The translations under genes were made by a program, and so were the position numbers. This document shows, piece after piece, positions 40,542 to 49,511 of a DNA stretch of 50,343 nucleotides; position 1 is the first letter of the stretch, and each line of letters opens with the position of its first letter. Below the pieces are notes generated by a model. The model did no database searches. It was not told where the DNA came from and was given only the letters and a program-made list of their open reading frames with translations. The DNA comes from Sphingopyxis sp. (GTDB lineage Bacteria; Pseudomonadota; Alphaproteobacteria; Sphingomonadales; Sphingomonadaceae), in contig NZ_JAEMQX010000016.1 in the NCBI RefSeq assembly GCF_016463645.1, positions 1,153-51,495 on the forward strand, in the 5' to 3' direction.

Positions 40542-42043
40542 CAAGCCGCCTGCGGGACCGCCGCGCCGCAGTAGCGGGCGACATAATCCTGGTGCACGGG
40601 CAGGCTGGCGACGGTCTGCCGCACGTCGCTGCGGATCGTTTCGAGCAGGCGCTCGAGTTCGTCGTCGCGCAGCTTTTCGGCGATCGGGTGCCAGCTTTGC
40701 GGCTCGATCCCCTGCCCCATCATCACCTGCACCCAGCTGTTCTCGGCGAACAATTCCTCATTCTTGCGGAAGACGCGGCCGGTTTCGCGGAACAGCTCGA
40801 TCTTCTGCGCCAGTGAATCGGGGATCGGCATCGCCGCGCAGTGACGCCAGAACGGGCTGTCGCGGCGGTTGGTGACCTTGTAGTGCAGCACGAGGAAGTC
40901 GCGGATCTGCAGCATGTCCTGCATCTGCTGGTCGTTGAACTCGGCGATATCGCGCTCACTCACCCGTCCCGCCGGCAGCATGCGGATGAAGCGCAGCACC
41001 GACCGCTGGATCAGGTGGATCGCGGTCGATTCCAGCGGCTCCATGAAACCCGCCGACAGGCCGACGGCAACGCAGTTGCGATACCATTGTCTGCGGCGCG
41101 TACCCGCCGTGAAACGCAGGAAATTGGGTTGGGTCAGCGCCTCGCCCTCGATATTGCCGAGCAGACGGTCGAGCGCCGCGTCGCGATCGAGATAGCGGCT
41201 GCAATAGACGATGCCGTTGCCGGTGCGGTGCTGCAGCGGAATGCGCCATTGCCACCCCGCGTCATGCGCCATCACGCGCGTATAGGGCATCGGCGGATGG
41301 ACGTTGGGCGTCTGGAGCGCGATCGCGCTGTCGCACGGCAGCCAGTTGCTCCAGTCGTCGAACCCGGCGTGGAGCGCCCCCTCCATCAGCAGCGCGCGAA
41401 AGCCCGTGCAGTCGATGAACAGATCGCCCTCGATCCGCCGGTCGCCGTCGAGAACCAGCGCGGCGATATCGCCGCTTTCGCCGTCGAGCTCGACGCGCGC
41501 GATCTTGCCCTCGATCCGCTTCGCCCCGTCGGCCTCCGCCATTTCGCGCAGGAAGCGCGCATAAAGGCCGGAATCGAGCTGATAGGCATAGTTCATGCGG
41601 TCTTCGGGCAGGTGCGCGAACCTGCCCTCGATCGCCGCCTTCAGCTCCATGCAATAATCGTCATAGGGCTGCTGATGCCCCTTGGCGCGGCCATAGAGCC
41701 AGAAATGCTGGAAGCCCGCCGACCAGTGATCCTTGCCGGTCAGGCCGAAGCTGTGGAAATATTGGGTCCCCACATCCTTCCAGTCGTCGAACAGGATGCC
41801 AAGCTTGAAGGTCGCCTGCGTCGCGCGCATGAAATCGGCTTCGTTGATGCGCAGCACGCGGTTGAAATTGACCAGCGGCGGAATGGTGGACTCGCCGACG
41901 CCGATCGTCCCGATGGCTTCGGATTCGACCAGCGTCAGGTCGACGGCGGCGCCCAGCGTGCGCGCGATCGCGGCGGCGGCCATCCAGCCCGCGGTACCGC
42001 CGCCCGCTATCACGATGCGCTGGACGCGTTTGTTCTCGTTCAT
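40541..42043 (-). CDS. Flavin-dependent (tryptophan) halogenase-family protein 1
   Basis: A 500-residue FAD-dependent enzyme of the tryptophan halogenase family. The FAD-binding GGGTAGW is at 14-20, the second motif WxWxIP is at 264-269 (AGWQWRIPLQ), the lysine thought to activate HOCl is K80 (ATFKLGILF), and the glutamate matching E346 of PrnA is E338 (MEPLESTAIH). All residues needed for halogenation are therefore kept. The natural substrate of this glucan-locus subtype is not known to me; there is no peptide synthetase, polyketide synthase or indole-making gene nearby. It overlaps the cupin_8 gene by four bases. A role in modifying a protein, peptide or sugar-related compound is open. Confidence 0.9.
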   Translation of the reverse strand: MNENKRVQRIVIAGGGTAGWMAAAAIARTLGAAVDLTLVESEAIGTIGVGESTIPPLVNFNRVLRINEADFMRATQATFKLGILFDDWKDVGTQYFHSFGLTGKDHWSAGFQHFWLYGRAKGHQQPYDDYCMELKAAIEGRFAHLPEDRMNYAYQLDSGLYARFLREMAEADGAKRIEGKIARVELDGESGDIAALVLDGDRRIEGDLFIDCTGFRALLMEGALHAGFDDWSNWLPCDSAIALQTPNVHPPMPYTRVMAHDAGWQWRIPLQHRTGNGIVYCSRYLDRDAALDRLLGNIEGEALTQPNFLRFTAGTRRRQWYRNCVAVGLSAGFMEPLESTAIHLIQRSVLRFIRMLPAGRVSERDIAEFNDQQMQDMLQIRDFLVLHYKVTNRRDSPFWRHCAAMPIPDSLAQKIELFRETGRVFRKNEELFAENSWVQVMMGQGIEPQSWHPIAEKLRDDELERLLETIRSDVRQTVASLPVHQDYVARYCGAAVPQAA

Positions 42044-43071
42044 CGGCTGAGGGTCCTCAACAGGAAGGCGCGGAGGCGTCCGGCGCTTTCGGGGGTAAGC
42101 CGCGCGAGGATGCTGCGCGCCTTTTCGGGAATATGGGCGATGACCTGCTCGTCATTTTCGAACACATAATGGTCGAACAGGTCGCGCCAGATCGCCTTGT
42201 CCTCGGGCGGCAGGTCGCGGATCGCGAGGATCGCGTGGTTGAGCGCGACCTGCGGCTGTCCCAGCCAGCCGGGCGTGCGGCGCCACCAGTAATTGACCAG
42301 CACGTTGAAGTCGGCGAGCCCTTCGACATGATGCCACCACATCGACGGGATGAAGATCGCGTCGCCGGGTTCGAGTTCGACCGTCTGCGCCTCGGCCATC
42401 GCATCGACGAAGCGCGGGAAGGCCGCGAGGTCGGGAGCATCGAAATCGACCATGCTCACCGCGCGGCCCGCCGGGGTGTGATCGATCGGACCCAGATACA
42501 GATTGCGGAACTGGTGCGGCGGGAACAGCGTGAAGCGGCGCCGCCCGACCGCGCAGCAGGCGAGATTGTCGGGAAAGTCGTTGTGCGCCGCGATCTTCGT
42601 CCGCGTGCCGATCCAGATGCTTTTCAGCGGATCGCGTGTCCCGAGATCGATCGGATTGGCTTCGTCGAGCCTGTCGAAATGCGACGGGATGTCGATCGAC
42701 GCCAGATAGACGGTGCGGCGCTCGCCCTGTTCCTCGGCCTGGTCGATGCCGCCGAAAATGTCGGCCAGCTTGCCCGTCCCGATCCGGAAATTCATTTCCA
42801 TTTCGGCGTCGTAGAATAGCCGTCCGTCATGGCCCGGCGCCCCGATCGACACCTTGAACGGACGGTCGCGCGCATGGCCCAGAAGATAGCGCCGCGCGTC
42901 GCGCGCCGACCGCCTGCCCGCCTCGACGAGCGGCCAGTCGGCGACGAGCCCGCGCAGGACAAAGGGCTCGCGCGCGCCTTCCAGCACCGCGTCGGGCCCC
43001 GCCCCCTTGCCCCATTCGCGCTCGGGCACCGGCGCGAAGTGATCGTAGATGGCGCGGTCGCGCTCAGCCAC
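42040..43071 (-). CDS. Cupin_8 / JmjC-like Fe(II)-2-oxoglutarate oxygenase
   Basis: A 343-residue protein with a JmjC-like cupin_8 domain (about 25-265). The metal set H163-x-D165 (AAHNDFPDN) and H247 or H248 (WWHHVEGL) is intact, as is the LFPPHQFRNLYLGP block. Members hydroxylate amino-acid side chains in proteins such as ribosomal proteins or transcription regulators. The C-terminal 80 residues are helical and family-specific. It is coupled to halogenase 1 (ATGA) and overlaps sapC by eight bases. With two halogenases and SapC this forms the accessory block found beside sugar receptors in Sphingomonas and Xanthomonas relatives; its target is unknown, and the receptor or another envelope protein is a guess. 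Confidence 0.88.
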   Translation of the reverse strand: MAERDRAIYDHFAPVPEREWGKGAGPDAVLEGAREPFVLRGLVADWPLVEAGRRSARDARRYLLGHARDRPFKVSIGAPGHDGRLFYDAEMEMNFRIGTGKLADIFGGIDQAEEQGERRTVYLASIDIPSHFDRLDEANPIDLGTRDPLKSIWIGTRTKIAAHNDFPDNLACCAVGRRRFTLFPPHQFRNLYLGPIDHTPAGRAVSMVDFDAPDLAAFPRFVDAMAEAQTVELEPGDAIFIPSMWWHHVEGLADFNVLVNYWWRRTPGWLGQPQVALNHAILAIRDLPPEDKAIWRDLFDHYVFENDEQVIAHIPEKARSILARLTPESAGRLRAFLLRTLSR

Positions 43072-43783
43072 CGGCCAGCCTCATGTTCTTGCGCGCGACG
43101 AGCACCGAGAGCTGCGACAGCGATGCCAGCGCCATGAACATCGGCATCAGGTGCCCCGCCGCGTGGAGCGCACCGAGTGCTTCGGCATCGAGCGCGCGGA
43201 GCTTCGCCTCGTCGATGATGTGGAATCCGACGAGCGAGTGGATCGACCCGTCGTCGAGCGTCACCTCGAGGCTGAACGGCTCGAGCAGGTCGTGGGCGAG
43301 CAGCGCGTCGTAAAAGGCCGCGCTCTCGCGATAGCCTTGGTCGAGGTCGCCCAGCCGCCCGGCGATCTCGTCGAGAAACGGCGTCGCCATGCCGTCGGCG
43401 TCGAACAGCCGGATGCCTTCGCCGCTCGCCGCGATGCGCGGATGGTCCATGTCGACGTGGACCTGCCCCGGCCCCTCGCCGCTCGCCGGACGGCCGATCA
43501 GGAAGGGCTGGATCGCAACCGACAGCGGGCGATAACGCGCGTCCCACCTGTCGCCGTCGAGGAACAGGTTCTCGCCGCTCTGAAACCCGAACATCGCCAG
43601 CGCCGCAAACTCCTCGCGCCCGGTTTCGCGGCGAAACAGGATCGGGAAATGCGCCTGCACGCGGCGGAACTCGCTCGGCACCGTCAGCGCCGCCATGATG
43701 TCGTCGCCCAGTTCCGCCCCCGCATCGGTCCGGATGCGCAAATCGCGGTGGGTCTTGTTGTCGAGGACGGCGTGGCGGGTCAT
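43064..43783 (-). CDS. SapC-family protein
   Basis: A 239-residue protein of the SapC family (PF07277), originally named in the Campylobacter S-layer system. Diagnostic blocks are HRDLRI near the N-terminus, VPSEFRRVQAHFPILFRR, FGFQSGENLFLDGDRWDARYRPLSVAIQPF and LVGFHIIDEAKLRAL. There is no signal peptide or membrane segment, so it is cytosolic. ATG 43783 with upstream AGGAAAGGA is preferred over a TTG one codon earlier. It lies between the two halogenases. The function is unproven; relatives occur consistently with cupin_8 and halogenase genes next to TonB receptors. Confidence 0.88.
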   Translation of the reverse strand: MTRHAVLDNKTHRDLRIRTDAGAELGDDIMAALTVPSEFRRVQAHFPILFRRETGREEFAALAMFGFQSGENLFLDGDRWDARYRPLSVAIQPFLIGRPASGEGPGQVHVDMDHPRIAASGEGIRLFDADGMATPFLDEIAGRLGDLDQGYRESAAFYDALLAHDLLEPFSLEVTLDDGSIHSLVGFHIIDEAKLRALDAEALGALHAAGHLMPMFMALASLSQLSVLVARKNMRLAGG

Positions 43784-43795
43784 CAAATTCCTTTC

Positions 43796-45331
43796 CTATC
43801 GCGCCGCGACGGCATCGATGCCGGGTCGCGGCGCGTCGAGATAATCGCGATTGCCGGGCAGCGCGGCGGCAAGCGACCGCGCGCGGCGGCGGTTCTCGGC
43901 GAGCAGCGCGGCCGCCCGCTCGCCCGGCACAAGGCCCGGGGGGACCGGATACCCCATGCCGTACAGGATATACTGGTGGCTCGCGGCCGAAAATATTTCG
44001 TCGACGCGCGGGAAATCCCACGCCGACGGCGGCTGGTCGCGCCACAGGCGGAGCATTTCGGCCAGCCGGGGCGGGACATGCGCCGCATCGCGCTGCGCGC
44101 GCCAATAGGGCTCGTCGCGGCGGCTCAGCACATAATGGAGCTTCAGAAATTCGACGATGCGGTCCCAGCGATAGCGGAACAGCTCGTTGAAGCGGCCCGC
44201 GTGGATTTCCATCGCCGCGCGGCTCGCCGGAAAATTGTCGATCAGGGCGCCCAGCGACAATTCGATCATCACGATCGCCGACGCTTCGAGCGGCTCGATA
44301 AAGCCCGCCGAGAGGCCGATCGCGATGCAATTGCCTTCCCAGAAGCGCGCGCGGTGCCCCGTCGGGAAACTCAGGCGGCGCGCCGGGACCTCGGGCGCAT
44401 CGGGCAGCACGCGCGCGATATGGGCGCGCAGCGTCGCCTCCGCCGCATCGTCATCCATGAAACGGCTCGCATAGACGCAGCCGATGCCGCGGCGGCCGGG
44501 CAGCCCGATATCCCAGATCCAGCCCGCTTCATGCGCGGTCGATACCGTCTGCGACGCGACCGGACTGCCGGGCGCGACCGGCACCTGCGCCGCGAGCGCG
44601 CGATCGTTGAACAGCGTGTCGCCGCGGTCGATCCATTCGACGCCCAGATGCCCCCCCATCAGCAGCGACGCATGGCCGCTGCAGTCGATGAAGAGATCGC
44701 CCTCGATATCGCCGTTTCGCCGCGTCGCGACCGAAGCGATGCCGCCCGCGCCATCGCGCGCGACGGCGACGACATGGTCCGAAACATGTCTGACGCCGAG
44801 CCGCCGGACCGCATGCGACGCGAGCAAGGCCGCGAACTTCCCCGCATCGAGATGATAGGCGTAATTCACCGCGCCCTGATAGTCGGGCATCGCGCGCTGC
44901 CGCGGTGCGAGGTCGAGGTCGCAGACATGCGCCTGCGCGGTCATCGCAGCGGCGAAGGGCTGATCGGCCGCGCCGGCCCGCCAGGCCGCGAGCAACTCCT
45001 CCACCGGCGCCGCGGGCGGCGAGGTGAAAGGATGGAGGTAGCGATCCCCGGCCGCACCCGTCACCCAGCCGTCGAACCGCGACCCCTGCTTGAACGACGC
45101 GTCGCATGCGGAGAGAAACTCGCCCTCGCCGATCCCGATCGCCGTCAGCGTCGCGCGCATCGTCGGCCAGGTCCCCTCGCCGACGCCGATCGTCGGGATA
45201 TCGGGCGCTTCGATCAGCGTGACCGACAGCCGGCCCGCGACCGCGCGCGGCGAACTCGCAAGCCGCGCTGCCGTCAGCCAGCCGGCGGTGCCGCCGCCCA
45301 CGATGACAACCCTCTCGATCGCGCTATCCAT
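43796..45331 (-). CDS. Flavin-dependent (tryptophan) halogenase-family protein 2
   Basis: A 511-residue second halogenase-family enzyme, only distantly similar to protein 1, so the pair is not a recent duplicate. FAD motif GGGTAGW is at 12-18, K81 in [12 protein letters not shown], the WxWxI motif at 271-275 ([10 protein letters not shown]) and E349 in IEPLEASAI. The proline of WxWxIP is replaced by Gly. It is the first accessory gene after the receptor, behind a possible attenuator (45371-45400). The start is ATG 45331. Two divergent halogenases in one operon may act on different sites or form a hetero-oligomer; I cannot tell which from sequence. Confidence 0.88.
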   Translation of the reverse strand: MDSAIERVVIVGGGTAGWLTAARLASSPRAVAGRLSVTLIEAPDIPTIGVGEGTWPTMRATLTAIGIGEGEFLSACDASFKQGSRFDGWVTGAAGDRYLHPFTSPPAAPVEELLAAWRAGAADQPFAAAMTAQAHVCDLDLAPRQRAMPDYQGAVNYAYHLDAGKFAALLASHAVRRLGVRHVSDHVVAVARDGAGGIASVATRRNGDIEGDLFIDCSGHASLLMGGHLGVEWIDRGDTLFNDRALAAQVPVAPGSPVASQTVSTAHEAGWIWDIGLPGRRGIGCVYASRFMDDDAAEATLRAHIARVLPDAPEVPARRLSFPTGHRARFWEGNCIAIGLSAGFIEPLEASAIVMIELSLGALIDNFPASRAAMEIHAGRFNELFRYRWDRIVEFLKLHYVLSRRDEPYWRAQRDAAHVPPRLAEMLRLWRDQPPSAWDFPRVDEIFSAASHQYILYGMGYPVPPGLVPGERAAALLAENRRRARSLAAALPGNRDYLDAPRPGIDAVAAR

Positions 45332-45370
45332 TGCCGTCGATCCTAGGCCGTGAAACCGCCCCCGTCACGC

Positions 45371-45400
45371 AAAAGAGCCGCGCCCCGGGGAAGACGCGAC
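45371..45400 (-). terminator. Attenuator-like hairpin after the receptor gene
   Basis: On the minus strand the stem GTCGCG / CGCGGC (one G-U pair) is followed by TCTTTTGC, a short U-tract. It lies 37 bases past the receptor stop and before halogenase 2, so it could let the receptor be made in excess of the downstream proteins. Confidence 0.5.
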
Positions 45401-45436
45401 CCTTTGCTTGCGACCGGCAGAAGCTGCCCACCCGCC

Positions 45437-48400
45437 TCAGAAGCTGAACCTGACCCCTGCCGCATAGCGGGCGAAACCCGGCTGCACGAAGGTGACGTTG
45501 TTCTTGTGGCGAAGGTGCCCGCGGCGCCCCTCGCCGGTCAGGTTGATCGCCTCGACGAATGCGGTGAAGCCCGGAATGAACTCGTAGCTCGCGCTCGCGT
45601 CGATCTGCCAATATTCCTCGGTATAGAAGGGATTGGGGCCCGTCCCGGCGAGGAATTCGTCGCGCCAGTTCCACGCGACGCGCGCCTGGAGGCCGTTCTT
45701 GTCGTAGTAGGCGACCGCATTGGCGCTGTCGCTGAGCCCGGTCAGCGCGAACTGCGCCACCGACGACGGCTGCGTATTGTCGTAGACGGCGTCGCCATTG
45801 ACGATCGTATAGTTCAGGATCACGCCGAAACCCGTGTCCCAGAAGCTGTGCTGGAGCGCGAACTCCCAGCCGTTGAGCGATGCCGTCTGGTCGCTGTTGA
45901 TCGGCGTCGTGATTTCGAAATTGACCAGCGGATCGCCCGGGGCCGCGTTGATGATGTTCCCCGTCACCGTTTCGGGGAACTGCCTGATGATCTCCTGGCG
46001 AATTTCCGCCACCGTCGCGTTCGGTCCGAGCGCCGCGATCGCGGCGTTCCAGCGCGGCCCGCCGATCGGGGTCGTCAGTCCGAAGGCGGTGGTGTCGATC
46101 CGCGTCGTCGATATGAAATTGCTCACATCCTTGTGGAAATATCCGACCGACACATAGCTGTCGCGCCCGTAATACCACTCCGCCGACAGATCGATATTCT
46201 TCGACTTGTACGGAATCAGCCCCGGATTGCCCTGGGCACCCGTGCCGCCCCCGACGCGGAACAGCGTATCGATCGTGCGCCCGCCCTGCATGCTGGCATA
46301 GTCGGGGCGCGTGATCGTGTGGCTGTACGATGCGCGCAGCTTGACATCCTCCATCGGCGACATGTCGAAGTCGAACGCCGGCAGCCAATTGTCGTACGAG
46401 CCCTTGAACCGCGTGAAGCTGCTATCGTTCGAAAAGACGACGTTGAGTTCATTGTCGCCGATCCAGCGCGTGGTGACCGGTACCGGCACCAGCGCCGCCG
46501 ACGCGATATCGGTCGTTTCATAACGGAGGCCCGCCCGGAAGTGCGCCGGATTCTGGAACAGGTCGAACACCGTCGCAACCTGCAGATAAGGCGCCAGCGT
46601 CTTTTCCGAAATGCGGCGGTCGGTGTTGAAATTGGCAAGGCAGGTGCCCGGCTGCGCCGACCCCGTCGCGGGATTGCTGCACGACTGGAAATTCTGCTCG
46701 ACCAGATCGGCCATGCGCTCGAAATCGAACGTATAGAAGCTCTGGATCATCCCGTCCTGCGCGAGGCCCGGGAACTTGTCGGGCAGCGACACGAGCGAGA
46801 AAATGTCGTCGGGGATGCTCGATGCGGGGCCCGCGCCGCCCCAGGTGTCGTCGTTCTGGATCGTACCGAAGGCCGAACGCACCTTGCTGTCGACGAACGA
46901 CACGCCGAAATCGATGCTGTCGAGGAAGCCGCCGTCATGATCATATTGACCGCGCAACTGCAACTGATTGATCCGGTTCCGGAAATAGGCATTGCGGAAC
47001 GCGTTGCCGGTCGGCGTGACCAGCCCGGCATCCAGCGGATCGATCCCGGGGTGCATGTTGTAGGAAATGACCGGCAGGTCGTTCTCGAAATTGATCGTCT
47101 GGCTCTGAACGCCGAAGACGGCGTTCCCCAGCGACATGCTCGAACCGAACCGGTTGACGGGATTGACCTCGGCGGTCGAATGATGCCCGTCGAGTTCGAA
47201 AGTGACGCCGTCCGGGCCCTTCCATTCCAGATTGACGCCGATCGAATTATTCTCGGCCCGGTTCTCGGTCAGCGCGCCGCTGTACGACAGATCCTTGCCG
47301 CCATAGAGCGCGTCCGGACCCGGAACACCGGCCGGTGCGCCGAAACGCTCGGTGTAGAAGAGCGGGCCGGCGATCGGACCATCGGTCCATGCGCTCGACG
47401 TGTCTTCATGATTGAACCACACGCCGACATTGCTGTTCCGCGTTTCGACGGTGTTGCGCGAATAGATATAGTCGATCGTCGCCGTGAACGCGTCGGTCGG
47501 ACGGAATTGCAGCACCGCCTGGCCATTGATGCGCTCGCGATTGACGTCGTTGAGGTCGTAGGACGCGTTCTGCGGCACCTGATAGACGTCATTCCCCTCG
47601 GGCCGGTTGGTAATATTGGGATAGCGGGGATCGGGTTCCTCCACCCCGTCGACGATCCGCGTCGGCTGCGCGAGCGAACCCCAATTGTTTTCGCTGCCCA
47701 GATAGCCGTCGCGCCAGCCGACGTTCGCGGTGTTCGTGCTCGATTTGCGCTTCTGGTACGAACCCGCGACCATGATGCCGATCGTGTCGTCGGCAAAGGT
47801 TGTGCTGAAGATGCCCGACACCTCGGGGGTGATCGGATTGCCCTTGTTGCGCGACGAATCGTACACGCCCTTGACCGACAGACTGCCGCGCATGCCGGGG
47901 TTGTCGAGCGGGCGCGGCGTGCGGATGTTGATCGACGAACCGATACCGCCCGATTCGATCGTGGCACGGCCGCTCTTGTACACTTCGACCGATGCGATGC
48001 CTTCGGACGCGAGGTTGGCGAAGTCGAACGAGCGCGAGGACGGCGCGCTGCCGCCGTCGCCGATCAGCGCGGTCGGCATCTGGCGGCCGTTGACGGTGAC
48101 CAGGTTGAACTCGGGGCCGAAGCCGCGGACGGTGACGAGCGAGCCCTCGCCGTTCGAACGGTCGATCGAGACGCCGGTAATGCGCTGCAACGATTCGGCG
48201 AGGTTGGTGTCGGGGAATTTGCCGATATCCTCGGCCGAAATCGCGTCGACGACGCCCTGCGCCTCACGCTTGATATCGGCGGATGCGGCGAGCGATGCGC
48301 GGATACCGGTCACGACGATCTCGTCGCCGCCGACTTCGCTGTCGGCCGGCGCTTCCTGCGCCATCGCAACCTGCGCCATGCCCATCATCGACAGCGCCGA

Positions 48401-48448
48401 AGTCCCGGCCAGAAATTTGGCAAGCCACTGTTTTTGAGACGCCCGCAT
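45437..48448 (-). CDS. TonB-dependent receptor of the glucan locus
   Basis: A 1003-residue outer-membrane receptor. ATG 48448 is chosen because GGGAGG lies seven bases upstream; an earlier ATG at 48454 is too close to that site. The signal peptide is about 1-31 (FLAGTSALSMMGMAQVAMAQ). The plug starts at EIVVTGIRASLAASADIKREAQGVVDAISAEDIGKFPDTNLAESLQRITGV, the hallmark of the sphingomonad/Caulobacter/Xanthomonas sugar receptor subfamily, and has VEVYKSG instead of VEVLRGP. The barrel ends in AAGVRFSF. It is predicted to import beta-glucan oligosaccharides released by GH16. It heads the locus, under a promoter with two LacI-type operator copies. Confidence 0.93.
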   Translation of the reverse strand: MRASQKQWLAKFLAGTSALSMMGMAQVAMAQEAPADSEVGGDEIVVTGIRASLAASADIKREAQGVVDAISAEDIGKFPDTNLAESLQRITGVSIDRSNGEGSLVTVRGFGPEFNLVTVNGRQMPTALIGDGGSAPSSRSFDFANLASEGIASVEVYKSGRATIESGGIGSSINIRTPRPLDNPGMRGSLSVKGVYDSSRNKGNPITPEVSGIFSTTFADDTIGIMVAGSYQKRKSSTNTANVGWRDGYLGSENNWGSLAQPTRIVDGVEEPDPRYPNITNRPEGNDVYQVPQNASYDLNDVNRERINGQAVLQFRPTDAFTATIDYIYSRNTVETRNSNVGVWFNHEDTSSAWTDGPIAGPLFYTERFGAPAGVPGPDALYGGKDLSYSGALTENRAENNSIGVNLEWKGPDGVTFELDGHHSTAEVNPVNRFGSSMSLGNAVFGVQSQTINFENDLPVISYNMHPGIDPLDAGLVTPTGNAFRNAYFRNRINQLQLRGQYDHDGGFLDSIDFGVSFVDSKVRSAFGTIQNDDTWGGAGPASSIPDDIFSLVSLPDKFPGLAQDGMIQSFYTFDFERMADLVEQNFQSCSNPATGSAQPGTCLANFNTDRRISEKTLAPYLQVATVFDLFQNPAHFRAGLRYETTDIASAALVPVPVTTRWIGDNELNVVFSNDSSFTRFKGSYDNWLPAFDFDMSPMEDVKLRASYSHTITRPDYASMQGGRTIDTLFRVGGGTGAQGNPGLIPYKSKNIDLSAEWYYGRDSYVSVGYFHKDVSNFISTTRIDTTAFGLTTPIGGPRWNAAIAALGPNATVAEIRQEIIRQFPETVTGNIINAAPGDPLVNFEITTPINSDQTASLNGWEFALQHSFWDTGFGVILNYTIVNGDAVYDNTQPSSVAQFALTGLSDSANAVAYYDKNGLQARVAWNWRDEFLAGTGPNPFYTEEYWQIDASASYEFIPGFTAFVEAINLTGEGRRGHLRHKNNVTFVQPGFARYAAGVRFSF

Positions 48449-48494
48449 CCCCATTCCTCCCAAATCAGCCGCTCTTTTATTGGCGGCATATCCG

Positions 48495-48535
48495 TTATGT
48501 GAACGTTATCTAAATGGGAACGTTCTCATTGTCAA
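48495..48535 (-). promoter_or_regulatory. Receptor promoter with two LacI-type operators
   Basis: On the minus strand a perfect -35 (TTGACA, 48530-48535) is followed after 17 bases by TAGATA (48507-48512), a poor -10. The dyad ATGGGAACGTTCTCAT (48514-48529) lies exactly between them, and the second site TTATGTGAACGTTATC (48495-48510) overlaps the -10. The latter matches the GH3 site base for base. This is what a LacI repressor needs to block RNA polymerase. Confidence 0.75.
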
Positions 48536-48620
48536 CGCGTCGAGCGTTGCATTTGGGTCACAATGCTGCGCTTTTTTGTGCGGCAAACGTATGCAGCAAA
48601 CGGCGGGGCGAAGAAAAGCT

Positions 48621-49511
48621 TCAGCGGCTCCAGCGCGCGAAAATCGCGGTGGGGAGCAGGAGTCCCCTCGCCTCTTCGCGCACCGCAAGCTCGCCGCACT
48701 CGATCTTGCCCGGCAGGTCGGCGAACAATTGTGCGAGGAGTTCGCCGATCGCGAGCGCCGACATCCGCACGGCATAGACGGTCAGGAACAGCGCGCGACT
48801 GTCTTCGTCGAGGATCTGGCGGCAATCGGCGAGCAAGGGCGCCAGCCCCTCCTCGATCTGCCAGCGTTCGCCGCCCGGACCGCGGCCGAACTTCGGAGGG
48901 TCGAGCAGGATCGCATCGTAACGCCGCTCGCGCCGCACTTCGCGCGCGGTGAATTTCCCGGCATCGTCGACGATCCAGCGCACCGGCCTGTCGGCCATGC
49001 CCGCGAGCGCCGCATTCTCGCGCGCCTGCCCCACCGACTTCTTCGACGCATCGACATGCGTAACCGACGCGCCCGCCGCGGCGAGCGCCTGACTGCCGAC
49101 GCCGGTGTAACCGAACAGGTTCAGGAACGCCGGGTCGGGCTTGTCGGCAACGCGTTCGCGCAGCCAGTCCCAGACCGGCGCCATGTCGGGAAAGAAGCCG
49201 AGATGCCGAAACGGCGTGCACGACGCGGTGAAGCGCGTCTCGCGCCAGCCGAGCGGCCACCCCTCGGCGGGCACGGGTTTGTTATAATACCAGCGGCCGC
49301 CGCCATCATCGTCCGACGCGGGGATGAATTCGCCGTCGGCGGCTTCCCATTCAGCGGCGGGCAGCGCGGGCGCCCACATCGCCTGCGGTTCGGGGCGGAT
49401 GAAGCGATAGCGGCCATAGCGTTCGAGCTTGCGCCCGTTCCCGCTGTCGACCAGCCCGTAATCCTCCCACGCCTCGCCGACGAGCGTGACGAGGGGAAGC
49501 AGATCAGCCAC
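48621..49511 (-). CDS. Class I SAM-dependent methyltransferase (RlmI/K-like)
   Basis: A 296-residue methyltransferase resembling the SAM-binding domain of 23S rRNA enzymes of the RlmI/RlmK type. SAM motif I is FLNLFGYTGVGSQALAAAGA (about 128-147) and the acidic post-I residue is in VTHVDASKKSV. The catalytic-type DPPKF is at LLDPPKFGRGPGG. The N-terminal 110 residues (including YGRYRFIRPEPQAMW) are family-specific. There is no RNA-binding PUA domain, unlike RlmI. It probably methylates rRNA, but the site is unknown. Its start overlaps the end of the threonine synthase gene by eight bases, so the two share a transcript. Confidence 0.85.
   Translation of the reverse strand: MADLLPLVTLVGEAWEDYGLVDSGNGRKLERYGRYRFIRPEPQAMWAPALPAAEWEAADGEFIPASDDDGGGRWYYNKPVPAEGWPLGWRETRFTASCTPFRHLGFFPDMAPVWDWLRERVADKPDPAFLNLFGYTGVGSQALAAAGASVTHVDASKKSVGQARENAALAGMADRPVRWIVDDAGKFTAREVRRERRYDAILLDPPKFGRGPGGERWQIEEGLAPLLADCRQILDEDSRALFLTVYAVRMSALAIGELLAQLFADLPGKIECGELAVREEARGLLLPTAIFARWSR

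Noticed and set aside
40541..45331. Natural-product gene cluster, because of two tryptophan halogenases
   Set aside because: No peptide synthetase, polyketide synthase, RiPP precursor or indole-prenylating gene is near. The neighbours are glycosidases, sugar transporters and a sugar-type receptor.
48565..48584. GCTGCGC-TTTTTT-GTGCGGC hairpin after the methyltransferase gene
   Set aside because: Stem is only seven pairs with wobble and the T-run sits in the loop rather than after the stem, so it is a poor terminator.
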